DNA of 64,000 nucleotides from Solen grandis (GCA_021229015.1 CM037794.1:40753126-40817125), one strand, 5' to 3'; counted from the first letter of the stretch, positions 1 to 11,874 are shown. Program-made: numbers and translations. The notes: generated from the sequence alone by a model not told the origin.

Positions 1-892
1 GTATTTAATTGTATTAACAAAACCCTGACTATCATTCTGCATTATTCATATCTAAATGATTTAAAAGAATCGCCATGATTTAAATCTGACATTTTAATTG
101 TTTTACGGTATTAAACATCACTAAAGAAAAAGTTTTCTTCACACTTTCACCTGCTACTTTGAGGACTTACACATTTTCACATGGGAGTAGGAAGAAAAAG
201 GGGTTGTGAACAGCAGGAATGGTTTACTTGCACTAAAGGTTTAGAGACTAAACTAAATGTTTTACAAACAAAACTAGCTCCCAACAATTTCATGACCAGT
301 GAGGACAGCAGACCCATTGCAGATTATAAATGACAGTACTTGATAAGACCTTCTAAGGGGGTCATCAAAATAGATCCTGTGCCTGTTCTTTATGAGCAGG
401 AATCATACTATTTTGAAAATACATTTGGAAGAACCTGATTCTTGAGCTGCTGCTAAAGCATCATTTAGTGTCAATACATAAAGGACACAGAATTTCACTT
501 CTTTTTCTGATTGAGTGTTCCATGCAGTGGCTGCTGCTTTATAAAAGTCTGTTGACCAGTAAAGGGCATTCAAAATTATACATGTATCTACATAAATTTG
601 GTCACTCTGTCTAAAATGCCATCCATAATTTCATCTTTCCAGTTGGATGTTGGAAATCAATGTACATACAATATTGGTGACACATTGTTTTTTCTACTGT
701 CAAACTCTTCACAACCCTGACGGATTGTTGTAGCATGTGCTTAGATCATGGTGGGAAATGTGAAGAATTTTAGATAGAAATTGGTGAAGTTCATCACTGC
801 ATGAGAAGTTAAATTTAAAACTGACACTTTAAGCATTTAAGCCCATTATTAAGACAACATTTGCTGAACAAAATTAAGTGAAAGAAGAGCAG
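1..892. other. No recognisable feature
   Basis: AT-rich sequence with stops in all frames; no repeat or gene recognised. Confidence 0.6.
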
Positions 893-1110
893 GGTAGTTC
901 AGTGATTGCCACTGATAGGATGCACATCTCAGGATCAAGGGTTCATGGTTTGAATCTAGGTCGTGTGGCTGCCTGTTTCCTTGAGTATGCAATTAACCTT
1001 GAATTGTTCCACTCCACCCAAGTGTATTAATGGGTACCTGTGAGGGTTTTTTCGGGTCATGCATATGACTTCCTAGCACCAAATGTCTGACAGCTGCTCC
1101 TATGGAATAA
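893..1110 (+). mobile_element. tRNA-derived SINE, diverged
   Basis: Head GGGTAGTTCAGTGATTGCCA (A-box-like) and GGTTTGAATCTAGG (B-box-like), then a body with CCACCCAAGTGTATTAATGG and GACTTCCTAGCACC. No clear target-site duplication. Confidence 0.5.
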
Positions 1111-1576
1111 ACAAATATATTCAATGATCCGGAGGTAAACATGTCATGTTGGCTGATCGAGCACTTGCTTGAAGGTAGACTACAAATAAGTATTACCTAT
1201 AGATACAAGTAAAGCTGTAAAGACCAGTAGTATGTCAGAACTTAAAAGTAGATATTTCTACAAGTTAGAGATAGTAAATATATTTCTGTATGAAAAAAAT
1301 AACTGACACACTAATTTTAAACTGATCAATTAATACACAAAAAACTTTATTTCATTTTCTTCTTAATAGGCTTTTATCAATAAGTTTGTTGTCTAAATGA
1401 TTCATTTAGAGTTGGCCCTAAAATTCCTGTTTTGGACAACTGCTACCTGGTGAAACAACTAATTTCGAGTTCCAATATTTTTAATTGTTTGTGACTGAAA
1501 AACTGTGTTTCAACAGTAAAAGCAAAAAATAATGATAAATTATCTAGTTTTGAGACTGTTTAGGACTGAAAACATA
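1111..1576. other. No recognisable feature
   Basis: Unremarkable AT-rich DNA. Confidence 0.6.
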
Positions 1577-1668
1577 TGGGGGCCCGCCGTGGCCGAGCGG
1601 TTACAGTCCGCGACTACAAATCTCTCAGCTCCTCACCGCTGTCGATTCGAATCCTGGTAGGGACTACT
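1577..1668 (+). mobile_element. SINE-1 head fragment
   Basis: GCCCGCCGTGGCCGAGCGGT and GATTCGAATCCTGGTAGGGA are the A- and B-box regions of the SINE-1 tRNA-like head. The body is missing. Not a functional tRNA gene: the cloverleaf does not close. Confidence 0.6.
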
Positions 1669-2235
1669 TTAGGACCATTTTTCATTTTTACTACTTAAAT
1701 ACAAATATTTTTTCAAAAAATTATTTCCACAGATAGAGCATTGATATATAATGTGAAAAATGCAAAAACATCATTTTGTGAAAAAATTGGAGTTACGACA
1801 GTTTTGCGTTGAGCCCTCGATATATATATATGTAAAATCATCATCTTTTAACCATGACAAATATTAACAGGACTATCCTAATGGATGTCCCATGACCTTC
1901 CTGGGATTTTTTTTTTTCAGGAATACCTTGGGACTTTTCAGGTTATAGGGAAAGAGATTGCCATTTGCACTTTGTAAAGAGTCTTCAATTCCATGAGTCC
2001 ACATTGTAATTTTGCCCCCATAAACTGTACTTGACTGTGGACGTAAGCATTAGTTTTTTGTCAAGAAAGTGTATGTTATATGCTAGTTTAAGGTAATACA
2101 TCCATCATTAAATTCTAATCATGATCCTTCAAATGCTTAAAAAGATTTCAGAGCAGATGCAAGCATCCATACACTTGTAGTTATAGGCACTTTTTTCTCT
2201 TCTATAAAGGCTTGCATTTACCATAAAATTCCCAT
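1669..2235. other. No recognisable feature
   Basis: Contains a short (TA)n at 1820-1832 and a T run near 1908; otherwise nothing seen. Confidence 0.6.
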
Positions 2236-3090
2236 GATCGCTCAAGGTGAGCTTTTGTGATTGCCCTTCGTCCGGCATCTGTCGTCATGCGTCGTCAGTC
2301 GTCAACAATTTGCTTTAAACGACATCTCCTCTGAAACCGCTGGACAGAATTTGATTAAACTTGGCAGAAATGTTCCTTGGGTGAGGCTCTACAAAAGTTG
2401 CTAAAATACAGTTGATCCATGAAGAACTCTGGTTGCCATGGCAACAAAAAGAGAAAAAAAATGAAAACTTTGAAAATCATCTTCTTCAAAACAACTGGCC
2501 AGATTTTAAAATAAATTGGTACAGATGTTCCTTGGGTCAACCTCTACCAAAGTTGCTAAAATTATTCCGATCCGTAAAAAACCATGGCCGCCAGGGGCGG
2601 GGCTTATTTGCCTTATATGTATATAGAGAAACCTTTAAACAACATCTCCTCTGAAACCACTGGACAGAATTTGATTAAACTTGGCAGGGATGATCCTTGG
2701 GTCAACCTTCACAAAAGTTGCTAAAATAAACTTGATCCATGTAGAACTCTGGTTGCCATGGCAACAAAAAGAAAAAAAAATGAAAACTTTAAAAATCATC
2801 TTCTTCAAAACTACTGGCCAGATTTTAAAATAAATTGGTACAGATGTTCCTTGGGTCAACCTTTACCAAAGTTGCTAAAATTATTCTGATCCGTAAAAAA
2901 CATGGCTGCCAGGGGCGGGGCTTATTTGCCTTATATGCATATAGGGAAAACTTTAATCAACATTTCCTCTGAAACCACTGGACAGAATTTGATTAAACTT
3001 GGCAGGAATGGTCCTTGGGTCAACCTTCACAAAAGTTGCTAAAATAAACTTGATCCATATAGAACTCTGGTTGCCATGGCAATGAAGAAA
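2236..3090 (+). mobile_element. Hairpin-ended element, 317-bp tandem core (3' end lost)
   Basis: Begins with a decayed 5' end (GATCGCTCAAGGTGAGCTTTTGTGAT-like) and the lead GTCGTCAACAATTTGCTTTAAAC. The core unit starting near ACATCTCCTCTGAAACC recurs at about 2323, 2640 and 2957, a period of about 317 bp, 2.4 copies. Units include GGCGGGGCTTATTTGCC and GGTTGCCATGGCAAC segments. The 3' hairpin end is absent; sequence similarity stops near 3090. Short ORFs on both strands here are repeat artefacts. Confidence 0.7.
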
Positions 3091-3272
3091 AATGATTATA
3101 GACACCTAGATATTTATTGATTTAGAAAAACGTCACTTTGAAGATGTGCTTTTTTGAGTCTTAAATATAGACTAAAGGGATCAGTGACTTGAACCTTGAA
3201 CTCAAACCTTTCACTTACAAGGCAACAGTACTCTACCCACTGAGCTACTTATCTGCTTACTGGTACAGTCAG

Positions 3273-3524
3273 GGGCCGCCGTGGCCAAGCGGTTACAGTC
3301 GTGGACTACAAATCTTTCAGCCCCTCACCGCTGTGGGTTCGAATCCCGGTAGGGACTTCGAATTTTTCATGTGAGGAAGCCTTCCAGCTGGCTTGCAGTA
3401 GGTCGGTGGTTCTACCTGGTTACCTCTGTGTTCTCGGGGTCTTCCTCCACCTGTAATTAGCTGGACGTCGTTATATGATTGAAATACTATCGCAGTGACG
3501 GTAAACCCCAATACAACAACAGCA
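3273..3524 (+). mobile_element. SINE-1, complete, with 14-bp target-site duplication
   Basis: 252 bp. Class II tRNA-like head (GGCCGCCGTGGCCAAGCGGT, GGGTTCGAATCCCGGTAGGG), conserved body (GAGGAAGCCTTCCAGCTGGC, GGTCTTCCTCCACCTGTAAT, TAGCTGGACG) and a CAA-rich tail. Flanked by ACTGGTACAGTCAG at 3259-3272 and 3525-3538. Pol III transcript mobilised by a partner LINE. ORFs over it are spurious. Confidence 0.9.
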
Positions 3525-3802
3525 ACTGGTACAGTCAGTATTATTACATTATATTATTATACAAGTAAATATGCTGCTACAAGATTACTGTAAAATAAAG
3601 CATTGAATTGATCTGACTCACTTATGTTTTATTAGGCTTTGTTTTATCAAAGTGTTTATAACATGACAAAGGTAATGATATTTAAGGTAAACAGTATTGA
3701 AATTAGCTTCAAGTTTCAACTTTGGTCATCATCTAAACCCACATACACTCAATACTGTATAACTTTGTACTTCTTAATAAACTAAGTGTGGCTATACCAT
3801 GT

Positions 3803-4216
3803 GGTATATGAAGTCATTTTAAGCTAATGCGTAAAGCATATTTTGCATCAATTCGGATAAGTATTTTATTTCTTCACCTCTTTCAATGGGATAGAGTGAA
3901 TACAAAGCGGAAAATTGCGCCCTACACATTGGTTCCAGTGATTCTTTTGTCAGATGTACAGTTTTTCCTAACATTCTGGGAAAACTTTCCGAGTTCGTGA
4001 AATTTTGTTTGCTAACGCGTAAAGCACATCGCTAATAATGTTTTCCTGAATGTTTGGAAATATTAAACATCTGACAAAAAAATCACTGGAACCTATGTGC
4101 ACTCTATCCCACTGAAAGAGGTGAAGAAATAAAATACTTACAGCAGTTTTCTTTTTCGAATCGATGCATAATATGCTTTACGCGTAGGTCTTATGCATAA
4201 AATGACGCCATATACC
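3803..4216. mobile_element. Foldback element, about 414 bp
   Basis: Two arms of about 190 bp are inverted copies of each other. Left: GGTATATGAAGTCATTTTAA, GCGTAAAGCATATTTTGCAT, CTTCACCTCTTTCAATGGGA, GTGATTCTTTTGTCAGATGT; the right arm carries the complements. About 15 bp are inserted in the right arm. No coding capacity. Class unknown. Confidence 0.7.
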
Positions 4217-4578
4217 ATGTCACACTGTAAACTGTGGGTTATTTGATTAGCAAAACTTCAATCTTATCAGTTGGGCATTTCATTTGACCTGTACCTCATT
4301 TTACCAACGAAACTGCGGGTTATTTACATTTAATTGTTTTGATTTTTAAATTCTGCTTTTTTTTCTTTTTAAACTTCAATAAAGAGAATTCCAAATACTA
4401 TGCATTGTTTCTTTGGTCTGCAAGTAGTGGATTAATATTCATGAAAACAAAGTTTTGCCAGGTGAAAATCCCATGATGCATACACGGTAGTGATAGTGTA
4501 ATATATATTGTTGGTTTCAATGATGCACTTTTGTATACAGCTGATAAGTAAATTAATGTATTTGTTGTTTTCTTTTTA

Positions 4579-4980
4579 TACCCCCCAGTATGTGTGTTTT
4601 CTATTTATACCCCCCACAAACTTAGTTTGGTGGGGTATATAGGAGTCATTGTGTCGGTTGGTTGGTTGATCTGTAGCTTTTTTTGTCTGCGCTATGTCTC
4701 AATAACTATAGATAGATTTCAATCAAACTTCATTGGAAGTTTCACTAGCAAGCACATAATTATATGCCAAATGTACAGTTATTACGGTTGAATGATTGTT
4801 CTCTGAGTTACGGCCCTTTAGTGATTTTTTCCGTGCTATTTCTCAATTACTACAGGATGGATTTCAATGATTATTATCTTCTTGATTTTATTTGTCTACA
4901 CATATGCTAAACACATATGTGCATAATTATGCTGTTAATATTGTTAAATGATTTTTCAATAGTTTTTGACCATTTAGAAG
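4579..4980 (+). repeat. Dispersed repeat starting with a TATACCCCCC hairpin
   Basis: TATACCCCCCACAAAC pairs with GTTTGGTGGGGTATA at about 4598-4640, followed by about 340 bp containing two related half-units (TGCGCTATGTCTCAATAACT and GTGCTATTTCTCAATTACTA). The 5' hairpin plus internal repetition resembles the other hairpin-ended families. The 3' end is not recognisable because a SINE begins at 4981. Confidence 0.45.
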
Positions 4981-5235
4981 GGGCCGCCGTGGCCGAGCGG
5001 TTACAGTCTTGGACTACAAATCTTTCAGCCCCTCACCGATGAGGGTTCGAATCCCAGTAGGGACTTCGGATTTTTCATGTGAGGAAGCCTTCCAGCTGGC
5101 TTGCGGTAGGTTGGTGGTTCTACCCAGGTACCTCTGTGTACTCGGGGTCTTCCTCCACCTGTAATTAGCTGGACGTCGCTATATGATTGAAATACTATCG
5201 CAGCAACGGTAAACCCCAATACAACAACAACAATA
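4981..5235 (+). mobile_element. SINE-1, complete
   Basis: Same structure as the 3.3-kb copy, ending (CAA)n. Flanks ACCATTTAGA (left) and ACCATTAAGA (5236-5245) are an aged target-site duplication. Confidence 0.88.
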
Positions 5236-5245
5236 ACCATTAAGA

Positions 5246-5771
5246 GAATTTTCTACCCAGTGCCATTTCTCAGAGCAATAGCATCTCTTTCCATAATGTT
5301 ATCATTGTTTGCAGAGTGCACCATGAGGGGATTGGAATGTGAGCACATTTTAGATTGCTTTGCAGCATTTCTGTTAGATATTCCTGTAATTGTCATAGAA
5401 TTAATTAGCTGTTCAAACTGTCACTTTTTGGAGAAAGAACTGTTGTGGGGGCATTCATCACCTTTAGTAATAGCTCTAGTTTTATTTGGTAACATAAAAC
5501 ACATAAATTATTATGCATAATACAATTCATTGCAGAACTTGATAACTAATCAGTAAAAATGGTCCAATTAAATATTAGTGTAGTATCAAACCAGTAAATC
5601 TTAAATAGAATATTCTCGATTTTAATGTTAAACCTGTAAAATGTCAGTTGTGTCTGATATTTAGAGGAAAAAAGATAGGGGTGAAAAATGTTAAGACATG
5701 TGAGACGCCTGAGACTTTGGCCAAATGGTCATAAACACTTTCTATCACAAGGCCTCCTCATCACAGTAGAA
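5246..5771. other. Mostly featureless; one 86-codon ORF not supported
   Basis: An ORF at 5260-5520 (+) encodes a hydrophobic peptide with no recognised domain and no homologous context. I regard it as chance. Confidence 0.5.
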
Positions 5772-6013
5772 TTAACCCTTTCCCTCATAAAGGAAACCAT
5801 GAAAAGACCTATGCGAACAACATAAAACCAGATCAGCCTGCGAGTAACTCGCAGGCTGATCAGGTTTTATGCTGTTCGCTGCTCCTCAGTGGTCTGGAAA
5901 TGAGGATTTTGTAATTAAATTTGGTAAGGTTTAACTGTGGTTTTCTGCAGATCAGGCTTTATGTGGTACCTATTGAGTGCGTCAAAATGAGTCTATATGA
6001 GGGAAAGGGTTAA
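5772..6013 (+). mobile_element. MITE-A copy 1 (TTAA-flanked, piggyBac-like ends)
   Basis: 242 bp including a TTAA at each end (5772-5775, 6010-6013). Termini are CCCTTTCCCTCAT and ATGAGGGAAAGGG, imperfect inverted repeats of about 16-20 bp. TTAA duplications with CCC/GGG ends are typical of piggyBac-superfamily MITEs; the assignment is inferred. The internal hairpin (about 5814-5880) has 33-base arms around GCGAACAGCATAAAACC / GGTTTTATGCTGTTCGC and a one-base loop. No coding capacity. In this annotation + means the hairpin lies near the left end. Confidence 0.85.
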
Positions 6014-6039
6014 GGCCCAAGTCTGGTCACAAGGATTTT

Positions 6040-6165
6040 CATATGTTGGATGGATACAGTAGGTCAGTGGTCCTATATAGACGCATCTGTTTGCTCGGGA
6101 TCTTCCTCCTCTTGTACTTAACAAGCTGTTGCTATATGAATTAATTACTGTCACAGTGACATCAT
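6040..6165 (+). mobile_element. SINE-1 body relic
   Basis: CAGTAGGTCAGTGGTCCTAT, TCGGGATCTTCCTCCTCTTG and GCTATATGAATTAATTACTG align in order with the SINE-1 body; head missing. Confidence 0.5.
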
Positions 6166-6733
6166 AACAGCATTTACAAGAATAATTAATCAATCCTGCT
6201 GGAATTATATAATGATAAACACCTTCTGTTATCACAAACTCAGGTAACATACTGTCCCTTAAACTTATCGATTATTTGTCAAACTTGATTTTTATGACAT
6301 GGACTTAATTATTTGGAATACATTTACCAAAAGAGTAAATCAACATTTAAATCAATGATTTTCAATTACTTCGTGACATGTAGATGTAAGTCAGATTTCA
6401 GTTAAATCAGAACAACCACTGAAGACAGTTAAACAGCATTATGCATTAAGATAATTCTTTCATTATTGTTTTGAAGATACTGTTATGCTTTATAGTTATT
6501 GTTCCCAGGGTGCCATGAAATGACTGTATATGTATTTATTCATCTGAAAGAAAATCAATTGAGTTATGGTATTCATGTTCAATATAAAACTATTACTATT
6601 AACTTACTCACGGAACTGCATAAAGGGAAACTGCATCACAGAAAAAAGAAAAAGTTTCAGTAATTGTTGGTGTCAATAGTATTAATATTGTTAATTAAAG
6701 ATCAAAAAGAAAAAATGCTGTTTGATTATTCTT
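6166..6733. other. No recognisable feature
   Basis: AT-rich DNA between a SINE relic and a hairpin-ended element. Confidence 0.6.
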
Positions 6734-7236
6734 AGCTCACCAGAGCACAACATGCTGAAGGTGAGCTAATAATGGGATCACTCAGTCATCCATCATCAAC
6801 AATTTGCTTTAAAAGACATCTCCTCTAAAACCGCAGGGAAGAAATTGATGAAACGTGGCATGAACCATCCTTGGGTTGGCTGTCACAAAAATTGCTTAAA
6901 TAAACTTGATCCATGCAGAACTCTTGTTGCCATGACAACCAAAACCATTTTATTTAAAATTAAAACCGATAAGTGACATTTCATTTCTTTCCTCAAACCA
7001 ATGCACAGGATATAAATTCTGTTCTGAACCTATGGTAATCCCATTGTCCTGTACAATTATTATGTAGTTTTGATCCCCTAAAAAATTAGCCCTGAAGATG
7101 GTTGGCTAGTTTTCTTAATTTGTATAGAAACTTTGAAATCGTTTGTATCTGAAATATAATCAAGTTTAAAACTAAATTGTTTAACAAGCTGATGGTACTC
7201 TGGTGAGCGTTCTAGGGCACAATGGTCCTCTTGTTT
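6734..7236 (+). mobile_element. Hairpin-ended element (AGCTCACC family), short copy
   Basis: 5' AGCTCACCAGAGCACAACAT hairpin, the lead CATCAACAATTTGCTTTAAA, about 400 bp of the ACATCTCCTC-type core, then CTCTGGTGAGCG, a decayed GGGCAC/GTCC hairpin and CTCTTGTTT. It ends 5 bp before the TTAA of the next MITE-A. Confidence 0.65.
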
Positions 7237-7241
7237 TTCTC

Positions 7242-7483
7242 TTAACCCTTTCCCTCATAGAGGAAACCATGAAAAGACCTATGCGAACAGCATAAAACCA
7301 GATCAGCCTGCGAGTAACTCGCAGGCTGATCAGGTTTTATGCTGTTCGCTGCTCCTCAGTGGTCTGGAAATGAGGATTTTATAATTAAATTTGGTCATGT
7401 TTAACTGTGGTTTTCTGCAGATCAGGCTTTATGTGGTACCTATTGAGGGCGTCAAAATGAGTCTATATGAGGGAAAGGGTTAA
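7242..7483 (+). mobile_element. MITE-A copy 2
   Basis: Intact 242-bp copy with TTAA at both ends, directly after the 3' end of a hairpin-ended element. Confidence 0.85.
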
Positions 7484-8208
7484 AAGTGCTTTTGAAATAG
7501 TGTGATATTTTCTCCTTTCATATTGTGATAATATTTCATCCATTTTTAACGCATACAGCTTAGATCCAATGTATGATTCTACATTACATGTACAACACAT
7601 TATCCAGTATCACATATGGCCCCAGCCATGTCCAATATACTACAGTATCACTATGGCCCCAGCCCAGATCTATATTTTTTCATTTTTTTAGCTTACTTAA
7701 TAGTTCATTTCCACTTAATTATGTTGTTCAATATACTACAGTATCTCGACTTGGTTCCCACGTATTATAGTTTTATCATGTAATTAAAAGTATTTATCAT
7801 AGAACTGGGTTTGCTTCATTCTTAATTCATTTTTCCTTCTCGTACTTACTGAATATCACGAAGCTACATTTATACTAGACGAAATTTATAAATACTCCGC
7901 CTAAAGTTTTGTCTATAGCATTTGTTGTTTTCAAAATAACAGATTTTTGGTTTTCTATAGCTTTCCACGAAAATTGGTTTCACAGAGTTGATTATGTGTC
8001 AAAATTATTCAAGCAGACAACAGATTGAGCAAATGCACATTTTTATATTTACTGGGCATATGTTTTTGAAAATATATCTTTTCTACAAGTTTGAAATCAA
8101 AGTACTTACAAGTTTCGTTAAGTGTAGATATTTACATCTCTGTGAATCTTTAGCAAAGTTTGATCAAACATTAGATGATGGGATGATAATAGATTGACCT
8201 GATGCTGA
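7484..8208. other. No recognisable feature
   Basis: Includes a diverged local repetition of CAATATACTACAGTATC (7630-7745); otherwise nothing seen. Confidence 0.55.
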
Positions 8209-10211
8209 CAGGTGGTTGCATGGACAGGTGCGGGGTGGTGGTTGGACAAGTGTGAGGTGGTGGTTAGACATGTGCGAGGTGGTGGTTGTACAAGTGTGAG
8301 GTGGTGGTTGTACAAGTGCGAGGTGGTGGTTGTACAAGTGCGAGGTGGTGATTGTACAGGTGTGAGGTGGTGGTTGTACAAGTGCGAGGTGGTGGTTGTA
8401 CAAGTGCGAGGTGGTGGTTGTACAAGTGCGAGGTGGTGGTTGTACAGGTGCAAGGTGGTGATTGTACAAGTGTGAGGTGGTGGTTGTACAAGTGCGAGGT
8501 GGTGGTTGGACAAGTGTGAGGTGGTGGTTGTACAAGTGCGAGGTGGTGGTTGGACATGTGCGAGGTGGTGGTTGTACAAGTGCGAGGTGGTGGTTGTACA
8601 AGTGTGAGGTGGTGGTTGGACATGTGTGAGGTGGTGATTGTACAAGTGCGAGGTGGTGGTTGTACAAGTGTGAGGTGGTGGTTGTACAAGTGCGAGGTGG
8701 TGGTTGTACAAGTGCGAGGTGGTGGTTGTACAAGTGCGAGGTGGTGGTTGTACAAGTGCGAGGTGGTGGTTGGACATGTGCGAGGTGGTGGTTGTACAAG
8801 TGTGAGGTGGTGGTTGTACAAGTGTGAGGTGGTGGTTGTACATGTGCGAGGTGGTGGTTGTACAAGTGTGAGGTGGTGGTTGTACAAGTGTGAGGTGGTG
8901 GTTGGACATGTGTGAGGTGGTGATTGTACAAGTGCGAGGTGGTGGTTGTACAAGTGCGAGGTGGTGGTTGTACAAGTGTGAGGTGGTGGTTGTAGAAGTG
9001 TGAGGTGGTGGTTGTACAAGTGTGAGGTGGTGATTGTACAGGTGTGAGGTGGTGGTTGTACAGGTGTGAGGTGGTGGTTGTACAGGTGCGAGGTGGTGGT
9101 TGTACAAGTGTGAGGTGGTGGTTGTACAGGTGTGAGGTGGTGGTTGTACAAGTGTGAGGTGGTGGTTGTACAAGTGTGAGGTGGTGATTGTACAGGTGTG
9201 AGGTGGTGGTTGGACATGTGTGAGGTGGTGATTGTACAAGTGTGAGGTGGTGGTTGTACAAGTGTGAGGTGGTGGTTGTACAGGTGTGAGGTGGTGGTTG
9301 TACAAGTGTGAGGTGGTGATTGTACAGGTGTGAGGTGGTGGTTGTACAAGTGTGAGGTGGTTGTTGTACAGGTGTGAGGTGGTGGTTGTACAAGTTTGAG
9401 GTGGTTGTTGTACTAGTGTGAGGTGGTTGTTGTACAAGTGTGAGGTGGTGGTTGTACAAGTGTGAGGTGGTGGTTGTACAGGTGTGAGGTGGTGGTTGTA
9501 CAAGTGTGAGGTGGTGGTTGTACAGGTGTGAGGTGGTGGTTGTACAGGTGCGAGGTGGTGGTTGTACAGGTGTGAGGTGGTTGTTGTACTAGTGTGAGGT
9601 GGTGGTTGGACAGGTGTGAGGTGGTGGTTGGACATGTGCGAGGTGGTGGTTGGACATGTGTGAGGTGGTGGTTGGACAGGTGTGAGGTGGTGGTTGGACA
9701 GGTGTGAGATGGTTGGACAGGTGTGAGGTGGTGGTTGTACATGTGCGAGGTGGTGGTTGTACAGGTGTGAGGTGGTGGTTGGACAGGTGTGAGGTGGTGG
9801 TTGGACAGGTGTGAGATGGTTGGACAGGTGTGAGGTGGTGGTTGGACAGGTGTGAGGTGGTGGTTGGAAAGGTATGAAGTGGTGGTTGGACATGTGCGAG
9901 ATGGTTGGACAGGTATGAAGTGGATGTTGGAAAGGTATGAAGTGGTGGTTGGACAGGTGTGAGATGGTGGTTGGACAGGTGTGAGATGGTTGGACAGGTG
10001 TGAGATGGTGGTTGGAAAGGTGTGAGATGGTGGTTGGACAGGTGTGAGATGGTGGTTGGAGGTGTGAGATGGTTGGACAGGTGTGAGATGGTTGGACAGG
10101 TGTGAGATGGTTGGACAGGTGTGAGGTGGTGGTTGGACAGGTGTGAGGTGGTGGTTGGACAGGTGTGAGATGGTTGGACAGGTGTGAAGTGGTGGTTGGA
10201 CAGGTGTTAGG
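8209..10211. repeat. 22-bp minisatellite, about 90 copies
   Basis: Tandem array with consensus GAGGTGGTGGTTGTACAAGT plus G and T/C. Common variants change TGTACA to GGACA and CAAGTG to CAGGTG or CATGTG. From about 9700 shorter units (GAGATGGTTGGACAGGTGT) are mixed in. Because 22 is not a multiple of 3 and the reverse-strand unit has no stop in any frame, all three minus frames stay open for long stretches (up to 591 codons at 8118-9893, with a 22-residue periodicity). I treat these as artefacts of the repeat. Each unit carries a CANNTG E-box-like hexamer. Confidence 0.97.
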
Positions 10212-11216
10212 TGATCTTACTCAATCTTTACCAAATTTGATGAAAAATATTTGGTCACAAAATCTGGGACAAGTTTGATAACCTACCAAAACTTCACATT
10301 CACACCAGAATATGGCTCCTGAAATGGCAATTACAGACCAGTCATCAGCAAACTTGGTCACAAATTTCAGCCCATTTCAATAGCAAGACAGAAACTCAGT
10401 TTCAGCAACTCAAGAGTTATTACCCTAGAATTGTTTAAAATTAACAGTCTTTTGACCAAACATCATCAAATTTGGTGAAAGACTTTATTTTCACAACCTT
10501 TTGGCAAGATTCAGTAACTAGAGAACTGACATTGTCCATGCTCTTACTTAAGCAGTTGTTTAAACTTTATTTATTATGTCTCCCCCCATATTTATTATGA
10601 AACAAGTTCCCACAACTTGAATAAATCATTCTCGATGGCTCGGATAGCAGTGTATGTGTTCATTATTGTGGGAGGAAACCGGAGCTCTGAGAGAAAATCC
10701 ACGTGTTTGGATAGGCATCCACCGTACCCTCCCACGTACGTCACCCAGAACGCATTGGTGAGAAGCAAAGTGTTTTACCAGGCAAGTGTAGACCTATCAT
10801 CACCAAACCTTGTAACAATATTAATTGCTACAATAGTCCCAGTCCCCTAGGATTTGTGTATCAATTAGTCAATACTTTTGGTATATGTGAAATCAATTGC
10901 CAGTTACTCACCTACTTATTAATATTTTAAATACCAATTATGTCTCAAAATAAGTATGGTTTTCCTAATGAAAAAGACCACACAAAATTGCAAAAGTGTA
11001 AACGGTACTGAAAAACAACAACAAAAAAATCGCTGTAAATCAATGGCTGACCACAAAATTATTTTTTCAGTCTTCTATTCCTATATGCACATAGAACAGT
11101 ATTTTGAATGGATGTGATTTTATTTACATTTGTACCTAACCTACTGTATAAGACTTTGGAAATACTAGATATAAATGATGCCATCTTAGAGTTACTACAA
11201 AATGAAGCTCCAATAT
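10212..11216. other. Repeat-like relic, then featureless DNA
   Basis: 10212-10560 has phrases such as ATCAAATTTGGTGAAAGACT and AGTTATTACCCTAGAATTG that resemble cores of bivalve non-autonomous elements. 10655-10720 looks like a reverse piece of SINE-3. The rest is unremarkable. Confidence 0.4.
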
Positions 11217-11431
11217 TTAACCCTTTCCCTCATATAGACTCATTTTGACAAACCTGCAGAAAACCACGTTAAACCTTACCAAATTTAATTACAAAATCCT
11301 CATTTCCAGACCACTGAGGAGCAGCGAACAGCATAAAACCTGATCAGCCTGTGAGTTACTCGCAGGCTGATCTGGTTTTATGCTGTTCGCATAGGTCTTT
11401 TCATGGTTTCCTCTATGAGGGAAAGGGTTAA
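11217..11431 (-). mobile_element. MITE-A copy 3, internally deleted
   Basis: TTAA at both ends but only 215 bp; about 25 bp near the left TIR (the GGTACC region) are deleted. The hairpin is retained. Confidence 0.85.
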
Positions 11432-11494
11432 AAGATGAAGCACCATCCTGTTTTTAACCAGAATTCAAAATGAGACATTATAGTCTGAAGCATG

Positions 11495-11715
11495 TAGAAT
11501 GGTAACATGATGTACATAACTGCAACACTGCTTTATTATGCCATAGACATGTGGCATATGATACATTATCCCAACACTAGGCTAACCACTCCTGGAACTA
11601 CCCTTATCAGCTGAGCGACAGGCAACAGAGCCACCATACAAGTACCATTTTTTAACAACTTTGGTATGTCACTGCCAGGGATCAATACACAACCTTCCGA
11701 TTCCAAATTCTAAGA
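11495..11715 (-). mobile_element. SINE-2, reverse, 5' part decayed
   Basis: Reading the minus strand: GATCCCTGGCAGTGACATAC, AAAGTTGTTAAAAAATGGTA, AAGGGTAGTTCCAGGAGTGG, matching SINE-2 in order. Confidence 0.55.
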
Positions 11716-11874
11716 AGTAGCTTGCATATTAATGGTTGAAGTATGTGACAAATATATCCTGTTAATTTATAACTGCATGATTAATTGCATATGATGACAC
11801 AAACTAACATGAATGATAATGTTATTATCATTTATTAATTTTTCCCTGAAAATGGCACATTGAGTACCTCGCAT

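Noticed and set aside
1577..1668. Possible tRNA gene (GGCCGAGCGGT / GATTCGAATCC)
   Set aside because: The A- and B-box-like motifs are SINE heads; stems do not close and the same sequence recurs as part of complete SINEs. The same applies at 3273, 4981, 33000, 41230, 42171 and 48629.
5260..5520. 86-codon hydrophobic ORF
   Set aside because: No domain, no transcript signals and begins just after a SINE; compatible with chance in AT-rich DNA.
8118..9893. 591-codon minus-strand ORF (His/Pro/Thr-rich repeats)
   Set aside because: The 22-bp unit lacks stops in every minus frame, so length has no meaning; no domain, no splice or start context.
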